64,000 bases of DNA, taken from positions 1 to 64,000 of the forward strand of contig JANYHE010000049.1 in the NCBI GenBank assembly GCA_025359215.1, given 5' to 3'. The first letter of the stretch is position 1. Each line of letters starts with the position of its first letter. This DNA comes from Hyphomicrobiales bacterium. Its GTDB lineage: Bacteria; Pseudomonadota; Alphaproteobacteria; Rhizobiales; Aestuariivirgaceae. A program made the translations under genes and the position numbers. The notes under the pieces were generated by a model that worked only from the letters and a program-made list of their open reading frames with translations, was not told the DNA's origin and searched no databases. This document shows, piece by piece, positions 8,561 to 17,495 of the stretch.

Positions 8561-8568
8561 GGCAGGCC

Positions 8569-9207
8569 TTAAATCATGTCAGAGGTTTGGGTCATCCAGT
8601 GATGATAAACCGGAAAACCAGCGCCCTGCAAAAGGGTCACGGTTTCATAAAGTGGCAAACCAATCACCCCAGAATGAGAGCCTGCTAAATAACGCACAAA
8701 GGCCTCAGCCCGGCCTTGAATGGCATAACCACCCGCCTTGCCGCGCCACTCTTCGCATTTGAGATAGGTTTCAATATCATCGCGCGATAGGCGCTTGAAG
8801 CGCACTTTAGTTTCTGAACAGCGTGTGTTTTTCTTGCCATCAGGCCCCAGCAAACACACAGCCGAATAAACCCAGTGCGACCGGCCAGATAAAAGTGCTA
8901 AACAATCCTTGGCATCTTGATGGGTTTCGGCCTTTGGCAAAATCCTGCGCCCAAGGCCAACCACAGTGTCAGCACCCAGAATGTAAACCCCATCGCCCAA
9001 ACCTTTAACCAAGGGCGCTTCTTTGGCTTTGTCAGCCTTGCCTTCAGCCAATCGAATAGCAAGCCTGCGGGGTGTTTCACGCTTTAGGGGCGTCTCATCA
9101 ATATCCGCTGGGTTAAGCAGATCAGGCGCTAGGCCGATCCGGTCAAGTAAAGAAAGCCTGCGCGGCGAAGCACTGGCAAGAACGAGTTTTGAACGGATTT
9201 CAACCAA
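8569..9207 (-). CDS. maf: Maf-like nucleoside triphosphate pyrophosphatase
   Basis: This is a cytoplasmic pyrophosphatase that hydrolyses non-canonical or normal dTTP/UTP/CTP-type nucleotides; Maf is linked to septum inhibition. The 212-residue protein starts with the hallmark [19 protein letters not shown] near residue 8. It continues with [19 protein letters not shown] (catalytic Asp of the GADT motif) and ends with [14 protein letters not shown]. It follows infA by one base and precedes yacG by 8, so the three are one operon. The exact Maf subfamily (YhdE or YceF type) is uncertain. Confidence 0.93.
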   Translation of the reverse strand: MVEIRSKLVLASASPRRLSLLDRIGLAPDLLNPADIDETPLKRETPRRLAIRLAEGKADKAKEAPLVKGLGDGVYILGADTVVGLGRRILPKAETHQDAKDCLALLSGRSHWVYSAVCLLGPDGKKNTRCSETKVRFKRLSRDDIETYLKCEEWRGKAGGYAIQGRAEAFVRYLAGSHSGVIGLPLYETVTLLQGAGFPVYHHWMTQTSDMI

Positions 9208-9208
9208 G

Positions 9209-9430
9209 TTATTTGAACCGGTAGTTGATGCGACCCTTGGTCAAATCATAGGGTGTCATTTCAACCATCACGCGGTCACCCGCCAACACGCGAATGCGAT
9301 TCTTGCGCATTTTACCAGAGGTGTGCGCAATAATCTCGTGCTTGTTGTGGTCCAACATCACACGAAACGTTGCGTTCGGCAGAAGTTCGGCAACTGTGCC
9401 TTCGAACTCCAGCAATTCTTCTTTCGCCAT
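9209..9430 (-). CDS. infA: Translation initiation factor IF-1
   Basis: This 73-residue single OB-fold protein binds the 30S A site during initiation. It opens with [20 protein letters not shown], contains [19 protein letters not shown] and ends with [12 protein letters not shown], all near-invariant in IF-1. The length is standard. It is the first gene of infA-maf-yacG and diverges from ccmF. The 161-base gap to ccmF must hold both promoters. Confidence 0.98.
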   Translation of the reverse strand: MAKEELLEFEGTVAELLPNATFRVMLDHNKHEIIAHTSGKMRKNRIRVLAGDRVMVEMTPYDLTKGRINYRFK

Positions 9431-9591
9431 TAGGTACCTTTATTTAGAGTATAGTTTCTGCGCTCTCCATGGACCGGAATTCAGGCAAAATCAAGCAGGG
9501 TTTTGGGTGCCAGAACGCTGCCGCGCCAATCACCCGCATTGCACAAGCCCTGCCTCCCATGCCATTGAGCACCCATGGAAAACGCAATATC

Positions 9592-11538
9592 ATGATCGTC
9601 GAAATAGGCCACTTTGCACTTTTGCTGGCCTTGATGACCAGCATCATTCAGGCAACACTGCCGCTATATGGCGCGCATCGGCAAGACCGTGCCTTGATGC
9701 AGTTGGCCAGTGTGTGCGGTGTGGCATCGCTTATTCTTGTCACATTGGCATTCTCGTCATTGATCTATGCCTTTGTGACCGATGATTTTTCCGTAAAGCT
9801 CGTGGTTGGCTCTTCGCAACTGGCCAAGCCACTGATCTATAAAATCACCGGCGTTTGGGCCAATCATGAAGGCTCCATGCTGCTGTGGGTGCTCATATTG
9901 GTAATTTTCGCAGCAGCTATATCGCTCTTTGGTGTCAACTTGCCTTCACCTTTGAAGGCGCGCGTCTTGGCGGTTCAGGGCATGATCGCAACAGCGTTTC
10001 TTGCATTTTTGGTTTTCACGTCAAATCCGTTTGAAATATTGGCAGTGGTGCCACCCGATGGCAATGGCATGAACCCATTGCTGCAAGACCCTGGCCTCGC
10101 CGTGCATCCGCCTTGCCTCTATATGGGCTATGTGGGCTTCTCCGTGGCATTCTCATTTGCTGTGGCTGCCTTGATCGAAGGCAAGGTTGACGCCACATGG
10201 GCACGCTGGGTTAGGCCTTGGGTGCTGATTGCGTGGTGTTTTCTAACGTTAGGAATCACGCTTGGCAGCTTCTGGGCCTATTACATTTTGGGTTGGGGCG
10301 GTTGGTGGTTCTGGGATCCGGTTGAAAACGTCTCCTTAATGCCATGGCTTGCAGGCACCGCACTGCTGCATTCCGCATTGGTAGTCGAGCGCCGCCACGC
10401 GCTGGTGTCATGGACTATATTGCTCGCCATCCTCACTTTTTCGCTCAGCCTCATTGGCACATTTGTGGTGCGCTCTGGGGTTCTCACCAGCGTGCACAGT
10501 TTTGCAACCGATCCTGCGCGCGGCTCATTTATACTTCTGATCATCTCGCTGGCCACGGGCGGCGCATTGCTGCTTTATGCCTTGCGCATTCCCACAGTGC
10601 GCCAAGGTGCACCCTTTGCCGCCATCAGCCGTGAGAGCAGCCTATTGCTCAACAATGTGCTGCTGGTTGTGGCAACGGCCACTGTGTTCATTGGCACATT
10701 TTATCCGCTGCTGATTGATCTCATCGGTAAAGATAAAATTTCAATTGGTGCACCCTATTATAATCGCACTTTTATTCCGCTCTTCATCCCGTTGCTTATT
10801 GCCATGGTGATCGGACCATTTCTAAAATGGAAGCGTGATGATCTTTGGCCCGCTTTACAAAAACTCAAATCACCGCTCGTTGTCGCCCTCATTGTTGCTT
10901 TTGTGGTGGCCGTATTTTCATTCGGAAATAAAATTCTTTCAGCCAGCGCCATCGGTTTAAGTGTGTGGATTGTGGCCGGTTCCTTCTGGGTTTTGGCCAA
11001 GCGCGCCAAGCTGGGCAGCGTGCCCGCAGCACAATCCATGGCGATTCTAAAATCCACACCACGCGCTTATTTCGGCTTGCTGTTTGCGCATGTGGGCCTC
11101 GGCCTTGTGGTGGGCGCCATTGCCACCGTCACCACATGGCAACAAGAAAACATTCTTGCCATGAAGCAAGGTGACCAAACCACCATTTCCAGCTACGGCA
11201 TAAAACTCAACAAGATTGAGCAAGTGCCGGGCCCCAATTACACCGCCGAACGCGGCACTTTTGAGCTTTCATCGGCTGGCAATGTTTTCACTGTGCTCAT
11301 TGCGGAACGCCGTTTTTATCCGCTGCAGCAAAGCCTTTCCAATCAAACCGGCATTCGCACCAATTTGATTTCAAACATCTATATCGCCTTGGGCGAGGCC
11401 GATGCGAACGGCGCATGGACAGTGCGGATCTATTATCACCCCATGGCACCATGGCTTTGGATTGGCGGTTTCATTATGGCCTTTGGGGGCTTCATCTCAT
11501 TGTCAGATCGTCGTTTCCGCGTGGGAGCCCACGCATGA
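9592..11538 (+). CDS. ccmF: Cytochrome c heme lyase subunit CcmF
   Basis: CcmF is a polytopic inner-membrane protein that, with CcmH, attaches heme to apocytochrome c in system I maturation. The chosen start, ATG at 9592, gives MIVEIGHFALLLAL, the conserved CcmF N-terminus, and 648 residues. An in-frame ATG at 9469 would add 41 residues unlike the family. The WWD heme-handling signature WGGWWFWDPVENVSLMPWL is near residues 236-254. GVLTSVHSFATDPARG follows near 298. The C-terminal half has more helices. The stop overlaps the ccmH start (ATGA). ccmE, which normally precedes ccmF in rhizobia (cycHJKL order), is not present in the window. Confidence 0.96.
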   Translation: MIVEIGHFALLLALMTSIIQATLPLYGAHRQDRALMQLASVCGVASLILVTLAFSSLIYAFVTDDFSVKLVVGSSQLAKPLIYKITGVWANHEGSMLLWVLILVIFAAAISLFGVNLPSPLKARVLAVQGMIATAFLAFLVFTSNPFEILAVVPPDGNGMNPLLQDPGLAVHPPCLYMGYVGFSVAFSFAVAALIEGKVDATWARWVRPWVLIAWCFLTLGITLGSFWAYYILGWGGWWFWDPVENVSLMPWLAGTALLHSALVVERRHALVSWTILLAILTFSLSLIGTFVVRSGVLTSVHSFATDPARGSFILLIISLATGGALLLYALRIPTVRQGAPFAAISRESSLLLNNVLLVVATATVFIGTFYPLLIDLIGKDKISIGAPYYNRTFIPLFIPLLIAMVIGPFLKWKRDDLWPALQKLKSPLVVALIVAFVVAVFSFGNKILSASAIGLSVWIVAGSFWVLAKRAKLGSVPAAQSMAILKSTPRAYFGLLFAHVGLGLVVGAIATVTTWQQENILAMKQGDQTTISSYGIKLNKIEQVPGPNYTAERGTFELSSAGNVFTVLIAERRFYPLQQSLSNQTGIRTNLISNIYIALGEADANGAWTVRIYYHPMAPWLWIGGFIMAFGGFISLSDRRFRVGAHA

Positions 11539-11939
11539 AACGCCTGATCATTTTTCTGTTTTTGATCATCATGGAGAGCCCCAGCTTTGCGGTGTTGCCC
11601 AACGAGATTTTGAAAAATCCTGAGCTTGAAACCCGCGCCCGCAGCATCAGCCAAAACCTGCGCTGTCTTGTGTGCCAAAATCAATCCATCGATGATTCCG
11701 ATGCCAGCCTTGCCAAAGATTTGCGTGTGATCGTGCGAGAGAGATTGACGGCAGGCGATAGTGACGAGCAAGTTTTCAATTATGTGGTGGCCCGCTATGG
11801 AAATTTCGTGTTGTTGCAACCGCCTGTGCAATCCGACACGATGATTCTGTGGGCCGCACCATTTATTCTCATGGTTGTGGCGCTGGGCCTCGCCATTAAT
11901 TATCTGCGCAAGCAACCAACAATGGATGAAGAGACATGA
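11535..11939 (+). CDS. ccmH: Cytochrome c maturation protein CcmH (CycL type)
   Basis: This is a periplasm-facing thiol-disulfide protein that keeps the apocytochrome CxxCH cysteines reduced for ligation. The ATG at 11535 overlaps the ccmF stop and gives 134 residues with a signal anchor (MKRLIIFLFLIIME). The redox motif LRCLVCQNQSI has C44 and C47. A C-terminal membrane helix (MILWAAPFILMVVALGLAINYL) is near 104-125. This is the short CcmH form; the TPR part is the separate gene ccmI downstream. Longer upstream in-frame starts lie inside ccmF and were not used. Confidence 0.95.
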   Translation: MKRLIIFLFLIIMESPSFAVLPNEILKNPELETRARSISQNLRCLVCQNQSIDDSDASLAKDLRVIVRERLTAGDSDEQVFNYVVARYGNFVLLQPPVQSDTMILWAAPFILMVVALGLAINYLRKQPTMDEET

Positions 11940-13015
11940 TGCTCTGGCTTTTAATGATGATGCTGTGCAGCGCCACGGCGGTGGCTGTGGCTGTGCCGTT
12001 GATCCGGCGTTTCGATGCCGCACGATCGACCGATAAAAACGCGCTGGCCATTTATCAAGATCAGTTGCAAGAGATTGATCGTGATGTGCAAGCGGGCATG
12101 ATTAATGCACCCGAAGCAGCTGCAACAAAATTAGAAATTCAGCGTCGTTTGGCTCAAGCACAAAAAAACACTGTGGCCGGAAATCCAATATCGACGACCC
12201 AGCGCAATCTTTTTGCTGTTTTGGCTGCGGGTTTGGTCATCGTCGGTGGCATTTCACTTTACGGCAAGTTGGGCCATCCTGATCAGCCGCAAAAAGCAGC
12301 CACAATTGATTCAATGATACCCAAGATTCAAGCGCATCTCAAAGATGCTCCCAATGATGCTGAAGGCTGGCGCATGTTGGGCCTTGCTGAGTTCAACGAG
12401 CAAAATTTTAAAGACTCAGCAGCGGCCTATGCCAAAGCGTTGTCGCTTGATCCGCAAAACATCACTTACAAATCCGCCTATGCCGAGGCGCTGGTGCAAG
12501 TGTCGCAAGGCATCGTGACACCCGATGCGAAAATCCTTTTTGATGAAATCTTGACGAAAGACCCCAAAGAAGCCCGCGCCAGATTCTATCAAGCCATGGC
12601 GCAAGAGCAGGCAGGCGATCAGGCAGGAGCGCTGATAAAATGGCAGGCCCTTTTGGCTGATGCCCCAGCCGATGCGCCTTGGCGTTCCGCCGTTCAACAA
12701 CGCATTGCCAGTTTGAATGGTGGTGCTGTTCCCATAGCCCCGCAAATCTCGGCTGACCAGAAAGCCCAAGTGCAAAGCATGAGCCCGGCTGATCAAAACG
12801 CCATGATCGCCAGCATGGTGGAAAGACTGGCAGGCAAGCTCGCTGCAAACCCTGATAATGTGGAAGGCTGGATTAATCTGATGAAAGCCTATGGTGTTTT
12901 AGCCAAGCCCGACAAAGCCAAAGAAGCTTTGGCCAAAGCCTTGGCTGCCTTTGCCAGCGATCCCGCAAAAGCCGCACAAATCAAAGCCGCCGCAGGGGAC
13001 TTAGGCTTGAATTAA
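11936..13015 (+). CDS. ccmI: Cytochrome c maturation TPR protein CcmI (CycH)
   Basis: This is an apocytochrome c chaperone of the system I pathway. The 359-residue protein has an N-terminal membrane helix (LWLLMMMLCSATAVAVAVPL) and the family segment LAIYQDQLQEIDRDVQAGMI near 36. A second helix lies near 85-102 (NLFAVLAAGLVIVGGISLYG). A periplasmic TPR region follows from about 125 (GWRMLGLAEFNEQNFKDSAAAY, YAEALVQVSQG) to the C-terminus (GWINLMKAYGVLAKPDKAKEA). The ATG at 11936 overlaps the ccmH stop by four bases. Gene order ccmF-ccmH-ccmI is unusual compared with the rhizobial cycH-J-K-L. Confidence 0.93.
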   Translation: MMLWLLMMMLCSATAVAVAVPLIRRFDAARSTDKNALAIYQDQLQEIDRDVQAGMINAPEAAATKLEIQRRLAQAQKNTVAGNPISTTQRNLFAVLAAGLVIVGGISLYGKLGHPDQPQKAATIDSMIPKIQAHLKDAPNDAEGWRMLGLAEFNEQNFKDSAAAYAKALSLDPQNITYKSAYAEALVQVSQGIVTPDAKILFDEILTKDPKEARARFYQAMAQEQAGDQAGALIKWQALLADAPADAPWRSAVQQRIASLNGGAVPIAPQISADQKAQVQSMSPADQNAMIASMVERLAGKLAANPDNVEGWINLMKAYGVLAKPDKAKEALAKALAAFASDPAKAAQIKAAAGDLGLN

Positions 13016-13028
13016 ATCATTGTTGCAG

Positions 13029-13086
13029 CGCGGCACAAAGCCGCGACTCCACAACCTCTCAAAAGCGTAGAGAGGGCGTGGATTTT
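13029..13086 (+). terminator. Tandem hairpins between ccmI and hemA, terminator- or attenuator-like
   Basis: The first hairpin is CGCGGC-ACAAA-GCCGCG (13029-13045). The second is CCAC-aa-CCTCTC-N9-GAGAGG-gc-GTGG (13049-13081), followed at once by ATTTTTGGAG, a T-run that runs into the hemA ribosome site. It could end ccmFHI transcripts or act as a leader that controls hemA. Confidence 0.5.
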
Positions 13087-13100
13087 TGGAGCCGATTGCC

Positions 13101-14315
13101 GTGGATTTTGAATCGTTTTTTTCATCAAAACTTGAAGACCTGAAACTTGAAGGCCGTTACCGGGTGTTCATGGACTTGGAGCGCCAAGTGGGTGATTTCC
13201 CCCGCGCCAAGCGCCATGTGAACGGCACCACGCAAGACATCACCATCTGGTGTTCCAATGATTATCTGGGCATGGGCCAAAACCCAGCTGTGCTGAAAGC
13301 CATGCACGAAGCCTTGGATAAATGCGGCGCAGGCGCAGGTGGCACCCGCAACATTTCCGGCACCAACCATTATCATGTAGAGCTAGAGAGCGAACTGGCA
13401 AGCTTGCATGGCAAGGAAGCGGCATTGCTGTTCAATTCGGGTTACATGTCCAACTGGACCACACTTTCCACACTGGCTGCAGGCCTGCCCAATGCGATTG
13501 TGTTTTCCGATGGCGGCAACCATGCCTCAATGATCGAAGGCATTCGCCACAGCAAAGCTGACAAAGTTATTTTCAAACACAATGACATTAAAGACCTTGA
13601 GAAACATTTGAAAGCGGCATACCCCGCCCGCCCGAAAATCATTGCCTTTGAATCAGTTTATTCGATGGATGGTGATTTTGGCCGCATCGCCGAAATCTGC
13701 GACCTCGCCGAACACTATGGTGCCATGACTTATCTTGATGAGGTGCACGGTGTGGGCCTTTATGGTGAACACGGCGCAGGCCTTGCCGAGCGCGAAGGCC
13801 TGATGCACCGCGTCACTATTATTGAAGGCACCCTCGCCAAGGCTTACGGAGTAGTGGGCGGCTACATCGCAGGTTCGGCGGCGATGTGTGATTACATTAG
13901 AAGTTATGCGTCCGGCTTCATTTTCTCCTCCGCTTTGCCGCCCGCTGTTGCAGCAGGCGCCACTGCTGCCATCAAACATTTAAAGGCTAGCGAATTTGAA
14001 CGCGCCCAGCTGCGCCGCAATGTGGCCATGGTAAAAGCCGGGCTTGATCGTTTAGGTATTCCGCACATGGCAAATGATAGCCATATCGTTCCGGTGTTGG
14101 TGGGCGATGCCACCAAATGCAAATGGATCAGCGATTATCTGCTGGATCATCACGGCATTTATATTCAGCCGATCAATTACCCCACTGTGCCGCGCGGCAC
14201 CGAACGCCTGCGTATCACGCCAACCCCCTTGCACAGCGAGCAAGATATCGAAGTGTTGCTGCAAAGCTTGGATGGATTGTGGAAACAATGCGCGCTCAGC
14301 CGAGCAGTGGCTTAA
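13101..14315 (+). CDS. hemA: 5-aminolevulinate synthase (C4 pathway)
   Basis: This is a cytoplasmic PLP enzyme that condenses glycine with succinyl-CoA to 5-aminolevulinate, the first step of heme synthesis in alphaproteobacteria. GTG at 13101 is chosen: it gives [20 protein letters not shown], aligned with the usual ALAS N-terminus, and a GGAG site sits 9 bases upstream. A TTG at 13086 would add five residues. Key motifs are [49 protein letters not shown] (PLP-binding Asp) and [14 protein letters not shown] with the Schiff-base Lys near 245. There are 404 residues, the normal length. It follows the ccm genes, linking heme supply to cytochrome c maturation. Confidence 0.97.
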   Translation: MDFESFFSSKLEDLKLEGRYRVFMDLERQVGDFPRAKRHVNGTTQDITIWCSNDYLGMGQNPAVLKAMHEALDKCGAGAGGTRNISGTNHYHVELESELASLHGKEAALLFNSGYMSNWTTLSTLAAGLPNAIVFSDGGNHASMIEGIRHSKADKVIFKHNDIKDLEKHLKAAYPARPKIIAFESVYSMDGDFGRIAEICDLAEHYGAMTYLDEVHGVGLYGEHGAGLAEREGLMHRVTIIEGTLAKAYGVVGGYIAGSAAMCDYIRSYASGFIFSSALPPAVAAGATAAIKHLKASEFERAQLRRNVAMVKAGLDRLGIPHMANDSHIVPVLVGDATKCKWISDYLLDHHGIYIQPINYPTVPRGTERLRITPTPLHSEQDIEVLLQSLDGLWKQCALSRAVA

Positions 14316-14376
14316 CTGCTTGCATCATGGAGCCCGGCGCATTACATCTGTAAAAATAACAGCTTAGAGGCCCATC

Positions 14377-14667
14377 ATGTTAAATCCGTTTATCTGGCTC
14401 TTGTTTCAGGTTATCGACATCTACTTTTACATTATCCTTGCCACGGTGATTATCAGCTGGCTGGCAGCCTTTAACATAATCAATTTTGGCAATCCTTATG
14501 TGCGCCAGATCAATGGTGTGTTGCGCCAACTCACTGAACCCGTGCTTGGCCCCATTCGTCGTATTTTACCAAATTTGGGCGGCTTAGATTTCTCGCCCGT
14601 GGTTGTGTTGCTGGGCTTGCAGTTCATTAAGCGCTTGATCTTGTCCTATGTTATGGGCGGCATGTGA
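14377..14667 (+). CDS. YggT-family membrane protein
   Basis: This 96-residue integral membrane protein has one YggT repeat. The helices are FIWLLFQVIDIYFYIILATVIISWL and FSPVVVLLGLQFIKRLILSYV, with the signature RQLTEPVLGPIRRILPNLGGLDFSP between them. YggT proteins are implicated in osmotic stress, and CCB3/SepG relatives in division or cytochrome assembly; the role is not settled. Its stop overlaps the start of the DUF167 gene, a pairing (yggT-yggU) conserved in proteobacteria. Confidence 0.9.
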   Translation: MLNPFIWLLFQVIDIYFYIILATVIISWLAAFNIINFGNPYVRQINGVLRQLTEPVLGPIRRILPNLGGLDFSPVVVLLGLQFIKRLILSYVMGGM

Positions 14668-14981
14668 CAAGCCCACTGCGGCACACATCCAAAGGCATTT
14701 ATCTACACATTCGCGCCACGCCCAAAGCGGGGCGCGATGAAATTTTGGGGCTAGTGGTCTCGTCCAATGGTGCCACATCGCTAGCCGTCAAAATCACCGC
14801 CATTCCCGATAAGGGCAAAGCCAACCAAGCGGTGATTGAACTTCTGGCCAAAACCATGCGCGTTTCAAAATCATCCTTCCGCTTATCCTCGGGACAAACT
14901 GCGCGTGACAAAGTTTTGGAAGTGGTTGCCAACGTGGCTGCCATAGAGGCTTTCCTCAACGCACTTTCCATGCAAACATAA
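14664..14981 (+). CDS. DUF167 (YggU) family protein
   Basis: This is a small 105-residue cytoplasmic protein of the YggU family. The conserved core is HIRATPKAGRDEILGL, then AVKITAIPDKGKANQAVIELLAKTMRVSKSSF and LSSGQTARDKVLEV. The GTG at 14664 overlaps the yggT stop by four bases, so the two are coupled. The molecular function of the family is unknown. Confidence 0.9.
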   Translation: MTSPLRHTSKGIYLHIRATPKAGRDEILGLVVSSNGATSLAVKITAIPDKGKANQAVIELLAKTMRVSKSSFRLSSGQTARDKVLEVVANVAAIEAFLNALSMQT

Positions 14982-14985
14982 GAGG

Positions 14986-15549
14986 ATGAAAACACTCATC
15001 GCATTATTATTGCTTGCAGGCACTGCCCAAGCTGAACCCATTACCAGTGTTTATTCTGATTTCGATATTGCCAAATGCAAAACCGTTTCAACGTCTGAAG
15101 AAGATGGCGGCGGCGTTTGGAAATGCAAAGGCATAAACGGCTTTGATGTAATCTACTCTGAGGGCGATTTGCGTGGCACTGTTGGCTTTGGCAAATATGC
15201 AGATGATCAATGCACATCCCACCAATCCTTCGGCCACTTCAATTCGCCCGGTACAAAAATTGAATGGCGCATGGAAAAAGGCAAACCCTTCGCCACCATC
15301 ATGCGCTGGTTTACTGATAATGGCGAACCAGATGGAAAACAAAATTGGTTGGTGGTGACAAAGCTTAATGGCAAGGATGCCTGCCGCACGGCCTTGATCG
15401 ATACCAAATATACAAATGCCAATGCTGTGGCCCAGCAAAAAGCAGAGTCGTCTAAAAACTTCAATTGTGAAAAAGATCTGCCAGAAGTGGTGGCCAGCAC
15501 CGCAATGAAGGCTGATGAAATTATGTCAGGAATACCCTGCACCCCATAA
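14986..15549 (+). CDS. Exported protein of unknown function
   Basis: I do not recognise the family. The 187-residue protein has a short signal peptide (MKTLIALLLLAGTAQA) and a mature domain with cysteines near positions 30, 46, 75, 127, 157 and 184 that could form disulfides. It contains VWKCKGINGFDVIYSEGDLRG and a WRMEKGKPFATIMRW segment. The C-terminus ends in MSGIPCTP. It starts 4 bases after DUF167 and is the last gene before a strong terminator, so it is probably co-transcribed with yggT-DUF167. Confidence 0.8.
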   Translation: MKTLIALLLLAGTAQAEPITSVYSDFDIAKCKTVSTSEEDGGGVWKCKGINGFDVIYSEGDLRGTVGFGKYADDQCTSHQSFGHFNSPGTKIEWRMEKGKPFATIMRWFTDNGEPDGKQNWLVVTKLNGKDACRTALIDTKYTNANAVAQQKAESSKNFNCEKDLPEVVASTAMKADEIMSGIPCTP

Positions 15550-15550
15550 A

Positions 15551-15590
15551 AAAAGCCCTCATTCGCTTTTCACAAATGAGGGCTTTTAAA
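15551..15590. terminator. Bidirectional Rho-independent terminator
   Basis: AAAGCCCTCATT-N10-AATGAGGGCTTT is a long perfect stem flanked by A-rich and T-rich sequence on both sides. It lies between the convergent ends of the 14986-15549 gene and typA, and can serve both. Confidence 0.93.
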
Positions 15591-15592
15591 TT

Positions 15593-17425
15593 TTATGCCA
15601 CAGCGTCTGCGTCTTTAGCGCGGCTCATGCGTTTGCGTTCGTTTGCATCAAGGTAAATTTTGCGCAAGCGAATAGACTTTGGCGTGATTTCCACCAGCTC
15701 ATCTTCGCCCACATAGGCCAAGGCTTTTTCCAGCGACATTTTAATCGGCGGCGTTAACACCACAGCTTCTTCTGCGCCCTTGGAACGCACGTTGGAGAGC
15801 TTCTTGCCCTTGATGACGTTGAGTTCAAGATCATTGCCACGCGTATGTTCGCCAATAATCATGCCCTCATAAACCTTGGTGCCATGCTCAATGAACATGG
15901 GCCCACGATCTTGCAGGTTGAAAATGGCATAGGCCACAGCTTCACCATCAGAGTTAGACAACAAGGCCCCGGTGAAGCGGCCAGGAATTTCACCTACATG
16001 CGGCGCATAAGCATGGAACAAGCGGTTCATGATGGCTGTGCCGCGTGTGTCACTCATCAGTTCGCCTTGATAACCAATCAGCCCGCGCGTTGGTGCATGA
16101 AACACAATGCGTTGACGGCCGTGGCCTGAAGGGCGCATGTCGCGCATTTCGGCGCGGCGTTCAGACAATTTTTGAACCACAATGCCGGTGTGTTCTTCAT
16201 CAACGTCGATCACCACTTCTTCAATGGGCTCTAACTTTTCGCCAGTGGCTTCATCCATTTTGAACACAACGCGTGGGCGGCCCACGGTGAGTTCAAAACC
16301 TTCACGGCGCATGGTTTCAATCAAAATGCCCAATTGCAATTCGCCACGGCCCGCAACTTCGAACGCGTCAGTTTCTGATTCCGAAGCTGATACTTTCAAA
16401 GCCACATTGCCTTCGGCTTCGCGCAACAAGCGATCCCGAATAACGCGTGACTGCACCTTGTCGCCTTCTTTGCCAGCCAAGGGGCCGTCATTGATGCGGA
16501 ACGTCATGGTGAGTGTTGGCGGATCAATTGGCTGCGCCTGAATAGCCTCAGAAACAGCAGGATCACAAATTGTGTCGGCCACAGTTGTCGTCACCAAGCC
16601 AGATATGGCCACAATATCGCCAGCGAAAGCTTCTTCAACAGGAATACGCTCCAACCCGCGGAACGACAGAACCTTTGAAACACGGCCAGTTTCAACAACC
16701 GTGCCATCACGCGCCAAAGATTTCACAGCCATGTTGGTTTTAACAGAACCAGACCGAATGCGACCTGTCAAAACACGGCCCAAGAACGGGTTAGCTTCAA
16801 TTGTTGTAACGAGCAGGCGAAACGGACCTGGCTCAATAACCGGTGGCTTGAAATGGCTAACAATCTCGTCAAACAAAGCCGACATATCATCAGCCTGCTT
16901 TTCCGGCGTGCGGCTCATCCAGCCCTGCTTGGCTGAACCATAGATGATCGGGAAATCAAGCTGCTCGTCGGTGGCTTCCAAAGCCGCAAACAAGTCAAAC
17001 ACTTCATTCACAACTTCAACATGGCGACCATCAGGCCGGTCAATCTTGTTGATCAAAACAATCGGTTTCAAGCCCAGTTTCAGGGCCTTTTGCAAAACGA
17101 ACTTGGTTTGCGGCATCGGGCCTTCGGCAGCATCCACCAAAAGCACGGCACCATCTACCATGTTCAAAATACGCTCAACTTCACCGCCGAAATCGGCATG
17201 GCCCGGTGTATCAACGATGTTGATGCGGGTGTCTTTCCAGTTCAGCGAAGTCACCTTCGCCAAAATAGTAATGCCGCGCTCACGTTCCAAATCATTGGAA
17301 TCCATGGCGCGTTCGGCCACTTTTTGGTTTTCACGGAAAGAACCCGATTGCGAAAGCAACCGGTCAATCAGTGTCGTTTTGCCGTGGTCTACGTGGGCAA
17401 TAATCGCAATATTGCGCAAATTCAT
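15593..17425 (-). CDS. typA: Ribosome-associated GTPase TypA/BipA
   Basis: This is a translation-factor GTPase related to EF-G and LepA that helps 50S assembly and stress or cold adaptation. ATG at 17425 gives MNLRNIAIIAHVDHGKTTLI, the standard N-terminus, and 610 residues. The in-frame upstream extension to 17482 is not family-like. The G1 motif HVDHGKTT is at about 10-17, ERERGITI (switch I) near 50, DTPGHADFGGEVER (G3) near 76 and NKIDRPDGR (G4) near 130. The BipA C-terminus contains PTRGLIGYQGEL and AKDADAVA. It shares a bidirectional terminator with the opposite gene. Confidence 0.97.
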   Translation of the reverse strand: MNLRNIAIIAHVDHGKTTLIDRLLSQSGSFRENQKVAERAMDSNDLERERGITILAKVTSLNWKDTRINIVDTPGHADFGGEVERILNMVDGAVLLVDAAEGPMPQTKFVLQKALKLGLKPIVLINKIDRPDGRHVEVVNEVFDLFAALEATDEQLDFPIIYGSAKQGWMSRTPEKQADDMSALFDEIVSHFKPPVIEPGPFRLLVTTIEANPFLGRVLTGRIRSGSVKTNMAVKSLARDGTVVETGRVSKVLSFRGLERIPVEEAFAGDIVAISGLVTTTVADTICDPAVSEAIQAQPIDPPTLTMTFRINDGPLAGKEGDKVQSRVIRDRLLREAEGNVALKVSASESETDAFEVAGRGELQLGILIETMRREGFELTVGRPRVVFKMDEATGEKLEPIEEVVIDVDEEHTGIVVQKLSERRAEMRDMRPSGHGRQRIVFHAPTRGLIGYQGELMSDTRGTAIMNRLFHAYAPHVGEIPGRFTGALLSNSDGEAVAYAIFNLQDRGPMFIEHGTKVYEGMIIGEHTRGNDLELNVIKGKKLSNVRSKGAEEAVVLTPPIKMSLEKALAYVGEDELVEITPKSIRLRKIYLDANERKRMSRAKDADAVA

Positions 17426-17495
17426 GAAGCGCCAACTCTCATTAAGCGTGAAGGAATGGGCGGCACTTAGCACGTGCAGCATGGATTAGCAAAAT

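Noticed and set aside
9469-9591. Longer N-terminus for ccmF
   Set aside because: The extra 41 residues are unlike CcmF, and the ATG at 9592 gives the conserved MIVEIGHFALLLAL start.
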